DNA of 64,000 bases from a virus. The notes under the pieces are model-generated. The model did not search any database. It saw only the letters and a list, made by a program, of their open reading frames with translations, and was not told the DNA's origin. Positions 41,579 to 50,900 of this stretch are shown piece after piece. The DNA is taken from positions 1 to 64,000 of IMG/VR virus record IMGVR_UViG_3300028192_000001; one strand, 5' to 3'. Both the position numbers and the translations under genes were made by a program. How positions within the stretch are numbered: position 1 is the stretch's first letter; each line of letters opens with the position of its first letter.

Positions 41579-42070
41579 CTATTTATTAGTGTTATGTTGC
41601 TTCTTGATTTGTTCTTCATCTGATATCCAATCCAAATTTTTGTATTTTTCACTTGTAAGATCTCTTAAAAATGTCTTAACATCACTTTCTGTAAGCGTCA
41701 TATTGTGATATTTAACATATCTTTTATGTAGTCCTTTTTCTTTTGTTGCAGTATATACTAACCTCATACCTTTAGATCTAGCAAGTTCCATTATAGCATC
41801 AATACACATTTTTAAGGATTTATGGGCGGTTCTTGTACGTAATCCACTATCACCTTCTGGTTCTTCAACTATAACCCATTCCATAAATGCAAACTTTGTA
41901 CCTACACCTATATACAATCCTCCACCACAAATAGGTGTACCATCATCACTTTCTACTATAATGCCATCAGGAGGTAAGCATTCCTTTGGTACTATACCAA
42001 ATTCCCATTGTTTCCACCATCGAACCAATGTTGAATAATCACTCTCTAGATTCCATTTTCTAGATTTCAT
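41579..42070 (-). CDS. GNAT-like N-acetyltransferase
   Basis: A 163-residue protein. The order DDGTPICGGGLYIGVGTKFA (beta-4 like), MEWVIVEEP, then a basic turn GLRTRTAHKSLKMCIDAI (where the acetyl-CoA pyrophosphate loop is expected) and RLVYTATKEKGLHKRYVKY fits a GNAT fold. The R/Q-x-x-G-x-G/A motif is not textbook, so the call is tentative. It lies within the tail genes, upstream of the Gly-rich protein in gene order. Acetylation of a virion protein is a possibility. Confidence 0.45.
   Translation of the reverse strand: MKSRKWNLESDYSTLVRWWKQWEFGIVPKECLPPDGIIVESDDGTPICGGGLYIGVGTKFAFMEWVIVEEPEGDSGLRTRTAHKSLKMCIDAIMELARSKGMRLVYTATKEKGLHKRYVKYHNMTLTESDVKTFLRDLTSEKYKNLDWISDEEQIKKQHNTNK
41580..41587 (-). 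promoter_or_regulatory. Late-promoter-like box AATAAATA
   Basis: The minus strand reads AATAAATAG at 41587-41579. The TAG stop of the GNAT-like gene shares the end of the box. The next gene's ribosome site TAGGAGC and ATG (41554) follow. Confidence 0.45.
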
Positions 42071-42084
42071 TATAAGTTATTTTA

Positions 42085-44271
42085 TTATTTTTTATTAATA
42101 AGGTCAACGACTTGTTCGGCAATTTCTTCATCTGTTTTATGATACTCACTAAAATATTCCTCACCTAACTTTTCAAGTCCTTTTTGTTCAAATCCATCAA
42201 AATAATCTGTAAACAATGTATCGTTTATTAAGATTCTTCTATTCTCACAACCAAACACATATACAGTATGATCTCCTGGACCTAATGATTTACCAAGTTC
42301 GCTATCTAGAACTCTGATCCATTTGGTATTTTCTTTAACCATATGAGATCCTGAAACTTTTATTCCTTTATAGTCATATAGATCATTAACTAAAAATTTT
42401 CCACAACCAAACACAAAACCACCAACGGCTACTTGATCTCTTAATGTAACTTCTTCTACTGGTTTTGTTGATCCATCTGCCATTGTAATTGGTGTGCCTG
42501 CAATAAAGCAACCTTTATTGTGTACAACATGACCATCAGCAATATATAAATTATCATTTGAAACATGGAAGTTATATAAAGGCATATCCGGATCGTTTAT
42601 TTCCTTTGATTTAATCTCTGTAATTTCAACCAAGCCACTATCCATCACAAGTTTGTCGCCAACTTTTAGTTCGCCTTTTAATTGATCATAAAGTTCAACG
42701 CCATCACGTTCTTTTGTTTTCTCTGGTTTAATTGATTTCCATCCTTCTTCTGTCATAAATGGATGTTCTGATGTAAAGAAATAATTCTCACTATCATTAA
42801 ATGCATATAATTTTCTATTTGATAATACTGTTGGATCAAGAGCAATAACTTTATTATCTCCATTTTTTCCTTTTACTATATCGCCAACTATAATATCTTC
42901 AATATTTTTATCTGTACCATCTGCCATACGAACCTTGGTACCTGCAATAAAACAACTACCGCCGCCACCAATTGGTCCGCTATAATTTGATGCCGAACCT
43001 GTTGAAGAAGTTCCATCGTCTTTGTCATAAAAACCATACTTTGCACTGGGATTCCATTGGTATTGACCAACTGAAGGAACTTGTGGACTATATTGACCAG
43101 TAGGTAAATTACCTGTTGCTTCATGTGGATTAACATAAGAAGGTTCGCTTGGAATAATTCCATCACCTTGGCCTCCACCTGCTTGATGCGGTGGTGCACT
43201 TGCAGGAACATTTTCTACAACTGGTGTTCCACCAGTTCCATCTGTTCCTGATGTTGATGCGCCTCCTATGTCTCCAAATCCATCAGCCATTGATGTAAAA
43301 ATAACATCACCACTAAACAATGCTTTCCATACCCCTGATACTTTGGTATATCCTCCAATTAATTTTTTCCATACACCTGCTACCTTATATTTCATTGTTG
43401 GCATTTTCTTCCATGTACCTCCAACTTTAAAAAATCCTTCTGCTGGTATATTAAAAACTACAATTGCTAATCCATCTTTACCTGCATGACCTTCTGCTCC
43501 GCCTATTGCAAGAGGATTTGTATAAGCAGTATAACCTAACACAGATGTAGGAGTTTGTTGTGGTGTTAATCCTGATCCACTGTTTGATGTTCCGCCTGCA
43601 GGTACTAAATTTCCTCCTGAGTACCCAGCATAGCCTCCCATATCTCCGATGTTACCCGAGCCACCTTTTCCGGCCTTGTTACCGCCTCCAGCGCCTCCGC
43701 CACCGGCACCATCACCTGTGTGTTTAGCACCATTTTCTCCTAAGTAACCTGGTGTATGTGCTGTTGCTGAATTTGTATTAAGGCCAGCACCCCCTCTTGA
43801 AGCCATTCCAGATCCACCTGCTCCGCCACCGCCACCAGCGATAGCAATTTTAATATTATCTAATGTTTGTCCCGATTCGTATAATGTAATTGTTGTGGCA
43901 CCTCCACCACCACCTCCAGAACCTGATGTTCCAAATGTACCCGATTTTCCACCGGTACCACCTGAATACCCAGTCATACCTTTTCCGTTGATACCACCTT
44001 GTGCAGTAGTTCCAGAAGATCCGCCACCAGCGCCGCCTCCAACAGCAACTACCATGCTTTTTTTACCAGCATATGCAGACATATCTATTCCTGTGGCTGT
44101 AACATATTGTCCTGCGGCCGCGTCTGCACCTTCTCCAGCATAATCTGAACCACCAGAACCTCCGGCACCGCCCCATAGATAAACATCTATTGATGCAACA
44201 CCAATTGGTATATGTGCTATTTGAAGTTTTCCTGTGTACTTAAAGACTTTAGTAATTGTAGTGATTGCCAT
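42085..44271 (-). CDS. Gly-rich tail/adhesin-like protein with two tandem Hint (hedgehog/intein) domains
   Basis: A 728-residue protein. Residues 1-439 are an extreme Gly-rich region (many GGGGAGG-type runs), similar in style to glycine-rich phage adhesins. They are followed by a WKK repeat region (TWKKMP, VWKKLI, VWKALF) and a Pro/Ser-rich linker. Hint domain 1 starts at Cys440 (CFIAGTKVRMADG) and ends at His584-Asn585. Hint domain 2 starts at Cys588 (CFIAGTPITMADG) and runs to the end. These domains can cleave or splice polypeptides. A strong ribosome site (GGGAGGT) precedes the ATG. Place and target are not known; a tail tip that matures by self-cleavage is likely. Confidence 0.8.
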   Translation of the reverse strand: MAITTITKVFKYTGKLQIAHIPIGVASIDVYLWGGAGGSGGSDYAGEGADAAAGQYVTATGIDMSAYAGKKSMVVAVGGGAGGGSSGTTAQGGINGKGMTGYSGGTGGKSGTFGTSGSGGGGGGATTITLYESGQTLDNIKIAIAGGGGGAGGSGMASRGGAGLNTNSATAHTPGYLGENGAKHTGDGAGGGGAGGGNKAGKGGSGNIGDMGGYAGYSGGNLVPAGGTSNSGSGLTPQQTPTSVLGYTAYTNPLAIGGAEGHAGKDGLAIVVFNIPAEGFFKVGGTWKKMPTMKYKVAGVWKKLIGGYTKVSGVWKALFSGDVIFTSMADGFGDIGGASTSGTDGTGGTPVVENVPASAPPHQAGGGQGDGIIPSEPSYVNPHEATGNLPTGQYSPQVPSVGQYQWNPSAKYGFYDKDDGTSSTGSASNYSGPIGGGGSCFIAGTKVRMADGTDKNIEDIIVGDIVKGKNGDNKVIALDPTVLSNRKLYAFNDSENYFFTSEHPFMTEEGWKSIKPEKTKERDGVELYDQLKGELKVGDKLVMDSGLVEITEIKSKEINDPDMPLYNFHVSNDNLYIADGHVVHNKGCFIAGTPITMADGSTKPVEEVTLRDQVAVGGFVFGCGKFLVNDLYDYKGIKVSGSHMVKENTKWIRVLDSELGKSLGPGDHTVYVFGCENRRILINDTLFTDYFDGFEQKGLEKLGEEYFSEYHKTDEEIAEQVVDLINKK
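42088..42510 (-). other. Hint domain 2 (C-terminal, no HN end)
   Basis: It starts at Cys588 with CFIAGTPITMADGSTKPVEE. KGIKVSGSHMVKENTKW gives the block B-like His, and INDTLFTDYF is near the end. There is no C-terminal His-Asn, so only N-terminal activation (hedgehog-like cleavage or esterification) would be possible. Confidence 0.65.
42517..42954 (-). other. Hint domain 1 (bacterial intein-like, Cys440 to Asn585)
   Basis: It starts SCFIAGTKVRMADG. Block B is FTSEHPFMTEEGW (Thr-x2-His) and the end is GHVVHNK: His584-Asn585 followed by Lys586. Length (146 residues) fits bacterial intein-like domains. Lys at the +1 site argues against normal splicing and for cleavage. Confidence 0.75.
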
Positions 44272-44275
44272 GGGA

Positions 44276-45709
44276 TTATACCTCCCTTACAAACCAAAAG
44301 TCCCCGTCATTTCCGTCACCTGAGGTTGGCAAAGTTGTATTAACAAATTTTGCTGACCCTCCCCATAGGTTACCAAATGTAACAACGGCACCAGTGGTTG
44401 GTACGTTTAAGTTAGAAGTGTCGCCTTCTGCAATTGCTCCAACGGCACCTAATGTTGCTGTTGTAACTTTAACATTACCTGACGCATTTGTTTTTAATAC
44501 TTTTTCTTTATTAGTATGACCATCTACTGTGGCATCTGCTAATGTTATAACTTGAGAATATGCTTGATTTTCTCCAGCAACCCAATTATTTGTTGAAACT
44601 TGATAAAATAATCTTGCGTCATCTGTATCACTAGTTTCAGCAATTAATCCTGCGTCTGCTTCTGCGTTACCTGTGTTTACTTTAATAAATGCATCATCAT
44701 ATGTACTAACGTTTGAACTTGCTGTATCATGTTCTCCCGATACTGTTAGATTTCCTGTAATTGTTACATCACCTGTAAGTGCTATATTACCTGTTGTTCC
44801 TGTAATTGCTATTGGAGTTTTTGTTACTCCGCCATCATTAATTGTTACTGATAAATTTTTATCTTGTGATGGATTTCTTAGTATTACATGATTATTGCTA
44901 TCAACTTCAATTTCAAAATCTGACGTTGATCCTGTTGTTCTTCCTATGCTTAATTGATTTGATAACGATGCTACATCATTTTGTATTGTTAATGATCCTG
45001 CCATTGCGTCACTTGTATCTGCTCTTACAAAATTTCCACCTGCAATAACTGTTGCTGATGTATTTGTTGTGCTTGATACTTCAAGTGCCGCCGCCTGTGC
45101 TGACGATCCTTTAAAACTAGCACCTAATAAATTGTTTAATGTAATTCCTGGAAATATCTTTGGAAATCCTGTATTTGCGGCAAGCCACGTAGCATCAGGT
45201 GTAAATTCATTTTTTGATAAAATTGCAACTCTTGTATTTGCCGCATACATTGAAGAAACAACGTGTGTTCCTCCGTTATATGTTACTGTGTCAATTTTCC
45301 ATCCTGATTGTGTTTGTCCATCTGCCCATACTGGCCCAACTAATTTCCATGATGCTCCTGTATAAGCATAAACCTGATTGTCATCTGTATCTAACCAAAG
45401 ATCTCCTGTTGCAGAAGATGTTGGTTCTGTTGCTGATGCTCTTGCTCCACCTGTTGGTACAAAAGCAGTACCATTATATACTTTTATTGATCCTGCTGAT
45501 TCATCATACCAAAGTTCTCCTTTTACTGGAGCAACTGGTGCCGATGCTGATGCTGAATTTTCTAGTAATCTTACTAAATCTTCATTTAATGCTTCACCAA
45601 ATCCTGAATAACTCTTACCAAACAATATTAACGATGTTGTATTATCGATTGTACCGTCAGTAATTGTTGCTATTTGATCACCTTTTGTGTTATTGATATA
45701 GTATGGCAT
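44276..45709 (-). CDS. Fibre-like structural protein (paralogue 2, without the C-terminal domain)
   Basis: A 477-residue protein. The first about 125 residues (DGTIDNTTSLILFGKSYSG, FGEALNEDLVRLLENS, GELWYD, GDLWLDTDDNQVYAYTG) are the common module of the three fibre-like genes. Its middle has beta-repeat regions (NLSVTINDGGVTKTPIAITG, GNIALTGDVTITGNLTVSG). The C-terminus differs: no ADLAE..ENPAYLM domain, but TNEK-type and WFVREV ending. A TATAAATA box overlaps the upstream stop, 11 bases before its ATG. Probably a tail fibre or its adaptor. Confidence 0.65.
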   Translation of the reverse strand: MPYYINNTKGDQIATITDGTIDNTTSLILFGKSYSGFGEALNEDLVRLLENSASASAPVAPVKGELWYDESAGSIKVYNGTAFVPTGGARASATEPTSSATGDLWLDTDDNQVYAYTGASWKLVGPVWADGQTQSGWKIDTVTYNGGTHVVSSMYAANTRVAILSKNEFTPDATWLAANTGFPKIFPGITLNNLLGASFKGSSAQAAALEVSSTTNTSATVIAGGNFVRADTSDAMAGSLTIQNDVASLSNQLSIGRTTGSTSDFEIEVDSNNHVILRNPSQDKNLSVTINDGGVTKTPIAITGTTGNIALTGDVTITGNLTVSGEHDTASSNVSTYDDAFIKVNTGNAEADAGLIAETSDTDDARLFYQVSTNNWVAGENQAYSQVITLADATVDGHTNKEKVLKTNASGNVKVTTATLGAVGAIAEGDTSNLNVPTTGAVVTFGNLWGGSAKFVNTTLPTSGDGNDGDFWFVREV

Positions 45710-45720
45710 AATATTACCCT

Positions 45721-45728
45721 TATTTATA
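45721..45728 (-). promoter_or_regulatory. Late promoter TATAAATA (full T4 consensus)
   Basis: The minus strand reads TATAAATA at 45728-45721, the full T4 late consensus. It contains the TAA stop of the upstream gene (45724) and sits 11 bases before the ATG of the next gene (45709). This is the strongest late-promoter match in the window. Confidence 0.65.
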
Positions 45729-47235
45729 GTCTCCCTACACTAATTAAAATGACACTTTCTTTCACGTCTTCTTTAGTTTCTATTGCTTTTCCTACAATAG
45801 ATCCAAGTACTGGAGACATGGCTTTTTTTGCACATCCTGGTTTATCACCTGCTGTTGTAAGCAAATCTCCTTTTGAAACTGTTCCATAAACTCTGCATTT
45901 TACTTTTCCTACAAGAGCAACTATTTGCCCTTCTTGATCTGTATTCATTAGATATGCTGGATTTTCACTAATAACTCCTGCAACTCTTGTGTCATTTGAT
46001 ATTGTTGATTGTGTAACTTCTTTACTACCTCCAAATATAACAACTGTACCTACTTGATAATTTCCATCTGATTCATACACCTCAGCCAAATCAGCATATT
46101 GAGCCTGACTTGCTGTTGTAGTTAAAATATTTGTAGATGGATTATAAGAAAGTCCTGCATCAGTAAACAATGCTTCGTTACCATTTACTGTTACAAATGT
46201 TGGATATACTGTTGTATCTTCTGTATCTTTTGCTGTAACCGTTACTTTTGTTGCAATAGGGGCCGTGCCTGTAATATCACCTGTAACGTTTCCAGTGAAT
46301 GCTCCTACAAATGATGTTGCTTTAATTGTGCCTGTTACATCAAGTTCAGCAGTTGGCGTTGAATTTTTAATTCCAATTCTACCTGTTGACCCATCAATCC
46401 TAAGCATTTCTGTTGCAGTTCCATCGACATTTGTTTTAAAAATTATATCTTTATCTTGTGTAACATTTTCAAGTGTAACATTATTTGAATCTACTTCAAT
46501 TTGAAAATCTTGTTGATCACCAATATGAATTCCATCATTAGTATCCAATGTTAACCTACCGGTCATTGTATCTGCCGCAGTGGCAGTTATAAATCCTGTT
46601 GCATCAATTCCACCAAGTGCATCTGCATTCGTGGCTGTGCCTTGAAACTTTACTCCAGTTATTGCTGTTGTTAAGGTTATTCCTTTTTTAACAGTACCAA
46701 ATCCTGTAATAGCAGTTTTAGGAGTAAATTCATTTTCTGAAATAACAGCAATTAAATTTGTATTATTCCAAAGTTTTGTAATTACTTGCGTTGCATCTGT
46801 ACTATCTGGAATAGAATCAAATGCAAATCCACTTGTACTTGATGACGATGGACCAACTAAAACGTGAGATGCTCCATTATAAAAATACAATTGGTCAGTA
46901 TCTGAATCGATCCATATATCACCTTGTGATGCCGACGATGGCTCAGAAGTTTGATAAACTGCTCCACCTAATGGTTGAAATAATACACCTGAATATACTT
47001 TTAATCTTTGTTTTGATTCATCATACCAAAGTTGTCCTGCAATTGGTTTATTCGGAGCAGTTGTATTTGCAAAATTTTCTAATAAATGTAAAAAGTCTTC
47101 AGCAACAATTTCACCATATCCTGAATATCCTTTACCTACAAAAGCAAGATCTGTTTCAGAATTTAAAATAGAATCTTGAACAATGTAAGAACTAACAGAT
47201 GCTGATGAATTGGTTTTATTTACTGTATAAGCCAT
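45724..47235 (-). CDS. Fibre-like structural protein with C-terminal G2-type-like domain (paralogue 3)
   Basis: A 503-residue protein. The N-terminal module matches the other two paralogues (SETDLAFVGKGYSGYG, LLENFANTTAPNKPIAGQLW, GDIWIDSDTDQLYFYNG). The C-terminal domain (ADLAEVYESDGNYQVGTVVI, SENPAYLMNTDQEGQIVAL, then KGDLLTTAG) matches the gene at 39704. The last residues are the same type in both (LISVGRL; LIECVLKL). Paralogues 1 and 3 are the closest pair in design, while paralogue 2 has lost or never had the C-terminal domain. Confidence 0.65.
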   Translation of the reverse strand: MAYTVNKTNSSASVSSYIVQDSILNSETDLAFVGKGYSGYGEIVAEDFLHLLENFANTTAPNKPIAGQLWYDESKQRLKVYSGVLFQPLGGAVYQTSEPSSASQGDIWIDSDTDQLYFYNGASHVLVGPSSSSTSGFAFDSIPDSTDATQVITKLWNNTNLIAVISENEFTPKTAITGFGTVKKGITLTTAITGVKFQGTATNADALGGIDATGFITATAADTMTGRLTLDTNDGIHIGDQQDFQIEVDSNNVTLENVTQDKDIIFKTNVDGTATEMLRIDGSTGRIGIKNSTPTAELDVTGTIKATSFVGAFTGNVTGDITGTAPIATKVTVTAKDTEDTTVYPTFVTVNGNEALFTDAGLSYNPSTNILTTTASQAQYADLAEVYESDGNYQVGTVVIFGGSKEVTQSTISNDTRVAGVISENPAYLMNTDQEGQIVALVGKVKCRVYGTVSKGDLLTTAGDKPGCAKKAMSPVLGSIVGKAIETKEDVKESVILISVGRL

Positions 47236-47238
47236 TTA

Positions 47239-47967
47239 TTAATATCCTGTATTACCACCCGATGTTGTTCCGCTTACAACATTACTTGTTGACAATGCTG
47301 TTGAACTTGTTTCTGTAAATGTTGTTAATGATTGTACTCTTAAAGTATAATCTATTTGAATTAATCTGTTTAATGATTTTTGTACTGGGTGGAATATAAC
47401 GTGTGTTAGCAACTTATTTGTTGCTCCATCTTCTGTTCCTTCCCATGATCTAAGTCCTAATTCATCAAACACATAATCCCCATCAAAATTTGTTGTATTA
47501 TCAAAAGCCGCCTGTCCTGTTGGCTCTCCATAATCTAAAGTGCAAGTACAAACAATGTCAGTAAATTTATTACCTGCTGTATGTCGTACTTCCATTTTAT
47601 TTCGTGTTGTGTCTTTGTTTGTAGCAGAATTATCATCTATTACTTTATAATATGTTTGTGCGTATAACCCTGAATTTGTTCCTGTTGAATTTGGTGTTAA
47701 ATATGTTATTACTCCAGTTGGATCAACTGTCGTGCCTCCATTTCCAAATGCCATTTCATGTATAAATCCTGTTGTCTTATTCCCTAATGAATTTGCTAAT
47801 GCTTGAGACATATTCTCATAGTGAATAGCATTTCTTTTATCCACCATTACTTCTCCGGTATCCGGATCAAATATTTTAATGTGTCCAGTCATCATTACAC
47901 CCGATTCGTCATTTGGTACGTTTGATTTATTCTCTGGTTTTTCTTCTGTTTTGATTTCCTGTTTCAT
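47239..47967 (-). CDS. Putative baseplate/tail structural protein with a Ser/Thr/Gly C-terminal tail
   Basis: A 242-residue protein. The N-terminal 25 residues are acidic/charged (KTEEKPENKSN). Then GHIKIFDPDTGEVMVDKRNA, AMSQALANSLG-type helices and FIHEMAFGNGGTTVDPTG form the core. The end STSNVVSGTTSGGNTGY closely resembles the end of the baseplate protein at 60894. It follows an AATAAATA box and sits between the 4304-residue gene and fibre-like gene 3. It is probably part of the baseplate/tail assembly; the precise T4 equivalent is not clear. Confidence 0.55.
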   Translation of the reverse strand: MKQEIKTEEKPENKSNVPNDESGVMMTGHIKIFDPDTGEVMVDKRNAIHYENMSQALANSLGNKTTGFIHEMAFGNGGTTVDPTGVITYLTPNSTGTNSGLYAQTYYKVIDDNSATNKDTTRNKMEVRHTAGNKFTDIVCTCTLDYGEPTGQAAFDNTTNFDGDYVFDELGLRSWEGTEDGATNKLLTHVIFHPVQKSLNRLIQIDYTLRVQSLTTFTETSSTALSTSNVVSGTTSGGNTGY

Positions 47968-47973
47968 CTACTG

Positions 47974-47981
47974 TATTTATT
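47974..47981 (-). promoter_or_regulatory. Late-promoter-like box AATAAATA
   Basis: The minus strand reads AATAAATA at 47981-47974. It spans the TAA stop of the 4304-residue gene (47977) and lies seven bases before the ATG (47967) of the next gene. Confidence 0.45.
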
Positions 47982-50900
47982 CTGGTGAATTTGTAGGTTC
48001 GTCTGCTATGAATCTAGCCTGATTAGTAATAGACTGTTGGAGTCCGTTACCATCAGAAGCAGTACTTAAACCTTGTGTATACCAAACTTGTCCTTTCTTT
48101 TGTAATATTTTAACTTGTACATTTGCCGCTGGTGGAGATGATAGTACAACATTCGCAGTACTTCCATCAACGGAATAATTTACTGTGCTACCGTCCTCGC
48201 TTGTCAGCAACAATCGTTGGCCACCAATGAATATGTCTAACTGACTTGCAGAAGACGGAGCAATTGTAGTAGTAAATGATACTTTTGATCCATTACCTGT
48301 ATGGGTATTTGAATATATTGTATCACTATAAGGCACGGTTTGCTTACCGCTGGCGTCTACTACTGTTGATCCACCAATATGAGCCTTAATTCCTGTTCCA
48401 AGTGTTCCTCTTCTAACTCTAGATAATATATTTCCACTTTTAATGAAATATTCAATTCTTTCTTTATCTATGAAAATTACACCTGGTAATTCTGTAGTTC
48501 CATCAACTTCACCTAATACTGAACCATCTTTTACTGTAATTGTTTTATCTGATTCAAATAAATCGTTTGCTAAAGTTGTTGTTCCTGCTTTACTAATTCT
48601 TTTATAAAATGTTCTATTCAACATATCTTTAAAAATTCTAAATCCTGTTTGTCTTGTTTCAGATCTTACTGCAAAGTACATTATATCAATTCTATCTGCA
48701 TTTGTAATTGTTCTTCCAACAATTTTTACTGTATTTCCTGAAACTGTATAATCAAATCCTTGTTGCAATGGTATTGTATTAAACCAAACATAAACATAAT
48801 TTGAATTTAAAGGAGTATTATATAATTTGTGTACACCTGTTGTTCTTCCTTCTAACACTTCACGTTTTAGATTCATTCCAAGTGCATTATTAAATGTTGT
48901 TGCTAATATAGTATCATTTGCATTAAGAGTTATACCATCTGTCGCTAATTGAGTAGTTTTTAAAACAATATCTGACCCAACATATGAATAATGATTATCT
49001 ACATTTGTTGTAATTGCTATTACATCTGTATCTGCTGGTGGAATTAATAAGTTTACTTTTTGACCAGCAAGATCAATTGTATAATCAACATTTAATAATT
49101 TTATTGTACCATTAATATAAACTTCAACCTGACTAGCCAATGTTATTGTTTTTGCTGGGTCCACCGTTGAATCATCCGATAGTCCTGAAACAACTCCGTA
49201 ACTATATGTTGATCCATCTCCTGAATAGTAAGTATTGTCTGGTCCTCTTAAAACTTTTCCGTTATGTTCAAGAATTGTAAGACCAGCATAAGGTCCATAT
49301 GTACCAACAGGATAAGTTAATGCATATCTTGTTGTTGATCCATCATACGTTATAATACTTGATTGTATTTGAGCATATGCTCTACCCGAACCTAACGTTT
49401 GATTAAATCCTGCAATTTGTATTGCTTGTCCTGTTGTTGGTGCAGAATTAAAATTAACAGTAATTGTATTTGCTATTGTTGTTGTTGTATAAGCAGTAGT
49501 TGGTTCACCGTCTATTGTTATATAAAGTTGTGAAATAGAACTATCTGCGTTAAAATTCTCTCTTGTTGCTGTTTTAAATGCTGTTGTTGATCCATCGCCT
49601 GTAAAACTATCAAGCACCATGTATTGTTGACCTGAAATTGCAAAACTTTTTACAGTTAATTTTTGTCCTACGGATGGCGTTGATCCTAATGTAATTGTTT
49701 TATTGGCAATATTAACTGTATAATGTGTAGGTGATCTTTTTCTTACATTATCTAACACAACTGATACAGCCGCTTTAGTTCCTGGCGTTTGACCAATATC
49801 AAATGTTGCTGTATTGCCATCACATATATAATTTTTTTCTACTATAAATGGTACTCCTGATTCCGGTGCTGAATATACTTGAATATCTAACGTATCAAAT
49901 AATTGTCCCGGAACTGCTTCTTCGGGTGCATATGAGGTATCTGGTGAAACAAATGCATCACCCTCTGTAATAACTTGTTCTGGGTCTACTCCTAATGCTG
50001 ATCCAAACGTTCCTCCATATATTAAAGAATCTATTGTTCTATCATCTGTTGGCGTTTGCACTCCGTCATCATCGAATGGAATAAATTCTATCTTAACTCC
50101 ATTTCCTGGTGCTGTTGATAATGTAAATGATGCTGTTGATTCATCTCCTCGATGAACTTCGTTAACTTGTCTTACATCATCAAAATAAACTGTATAAACT
50201 TCTGTAGGCGATGGTGCCGTAGCAAATATAAATGTTCTTGTTGAGCCATCACCATAAAAAGTTCTAACTCTTCCACTACCATAACTATCCCATGGTTGTT
50301 CAAACCATCCTGATTTATCCCAACCTTGTTCACTACCAAATGTAAGTCCTGTAACCATTACACCACCATAATCTACACCTGTCATTACCTGAGATAACTC
50401 TAAACCTGGCATACCCGAACTTGGTGTGTACATACCCTTTATTCTTTCTGCCGCTGTAATATAACTTTCATCACCACGTAATTTTACTAATCCTGCTAAA
50501 GAAAATTTTGTACTAGTAGTAATTCTTTGCGTTGTTCTATAAAGTTCATTATTGTATCTTATAAGCACTCCATATTCATACGTTGTATTTGTTGCCCATG
50601 CACTAACTTCTCCTGTTGATTTAACTCTGTCAAATCTAATAGTTGTATCAAAATCTCTAACTAAATCATTATTCAATACAACAGATGCTTTTGCAATATC
50701 TAACGGCGTTGTATCATCATTCGTTCCACCAGTTATAATAATCTCTGGAGTTGTTGTATATCCTGAACCTTTTGTAAGTAACTTAATTTTTGATATTTTA
50801 CCTTCTGAGATAATTGCTTTTGCTGTTGCATGAGTTTTGACACCAGGGGAGAATATTTTATATGTTCCAGGATTCACTGCTATTCCATGATTTGTATTAC

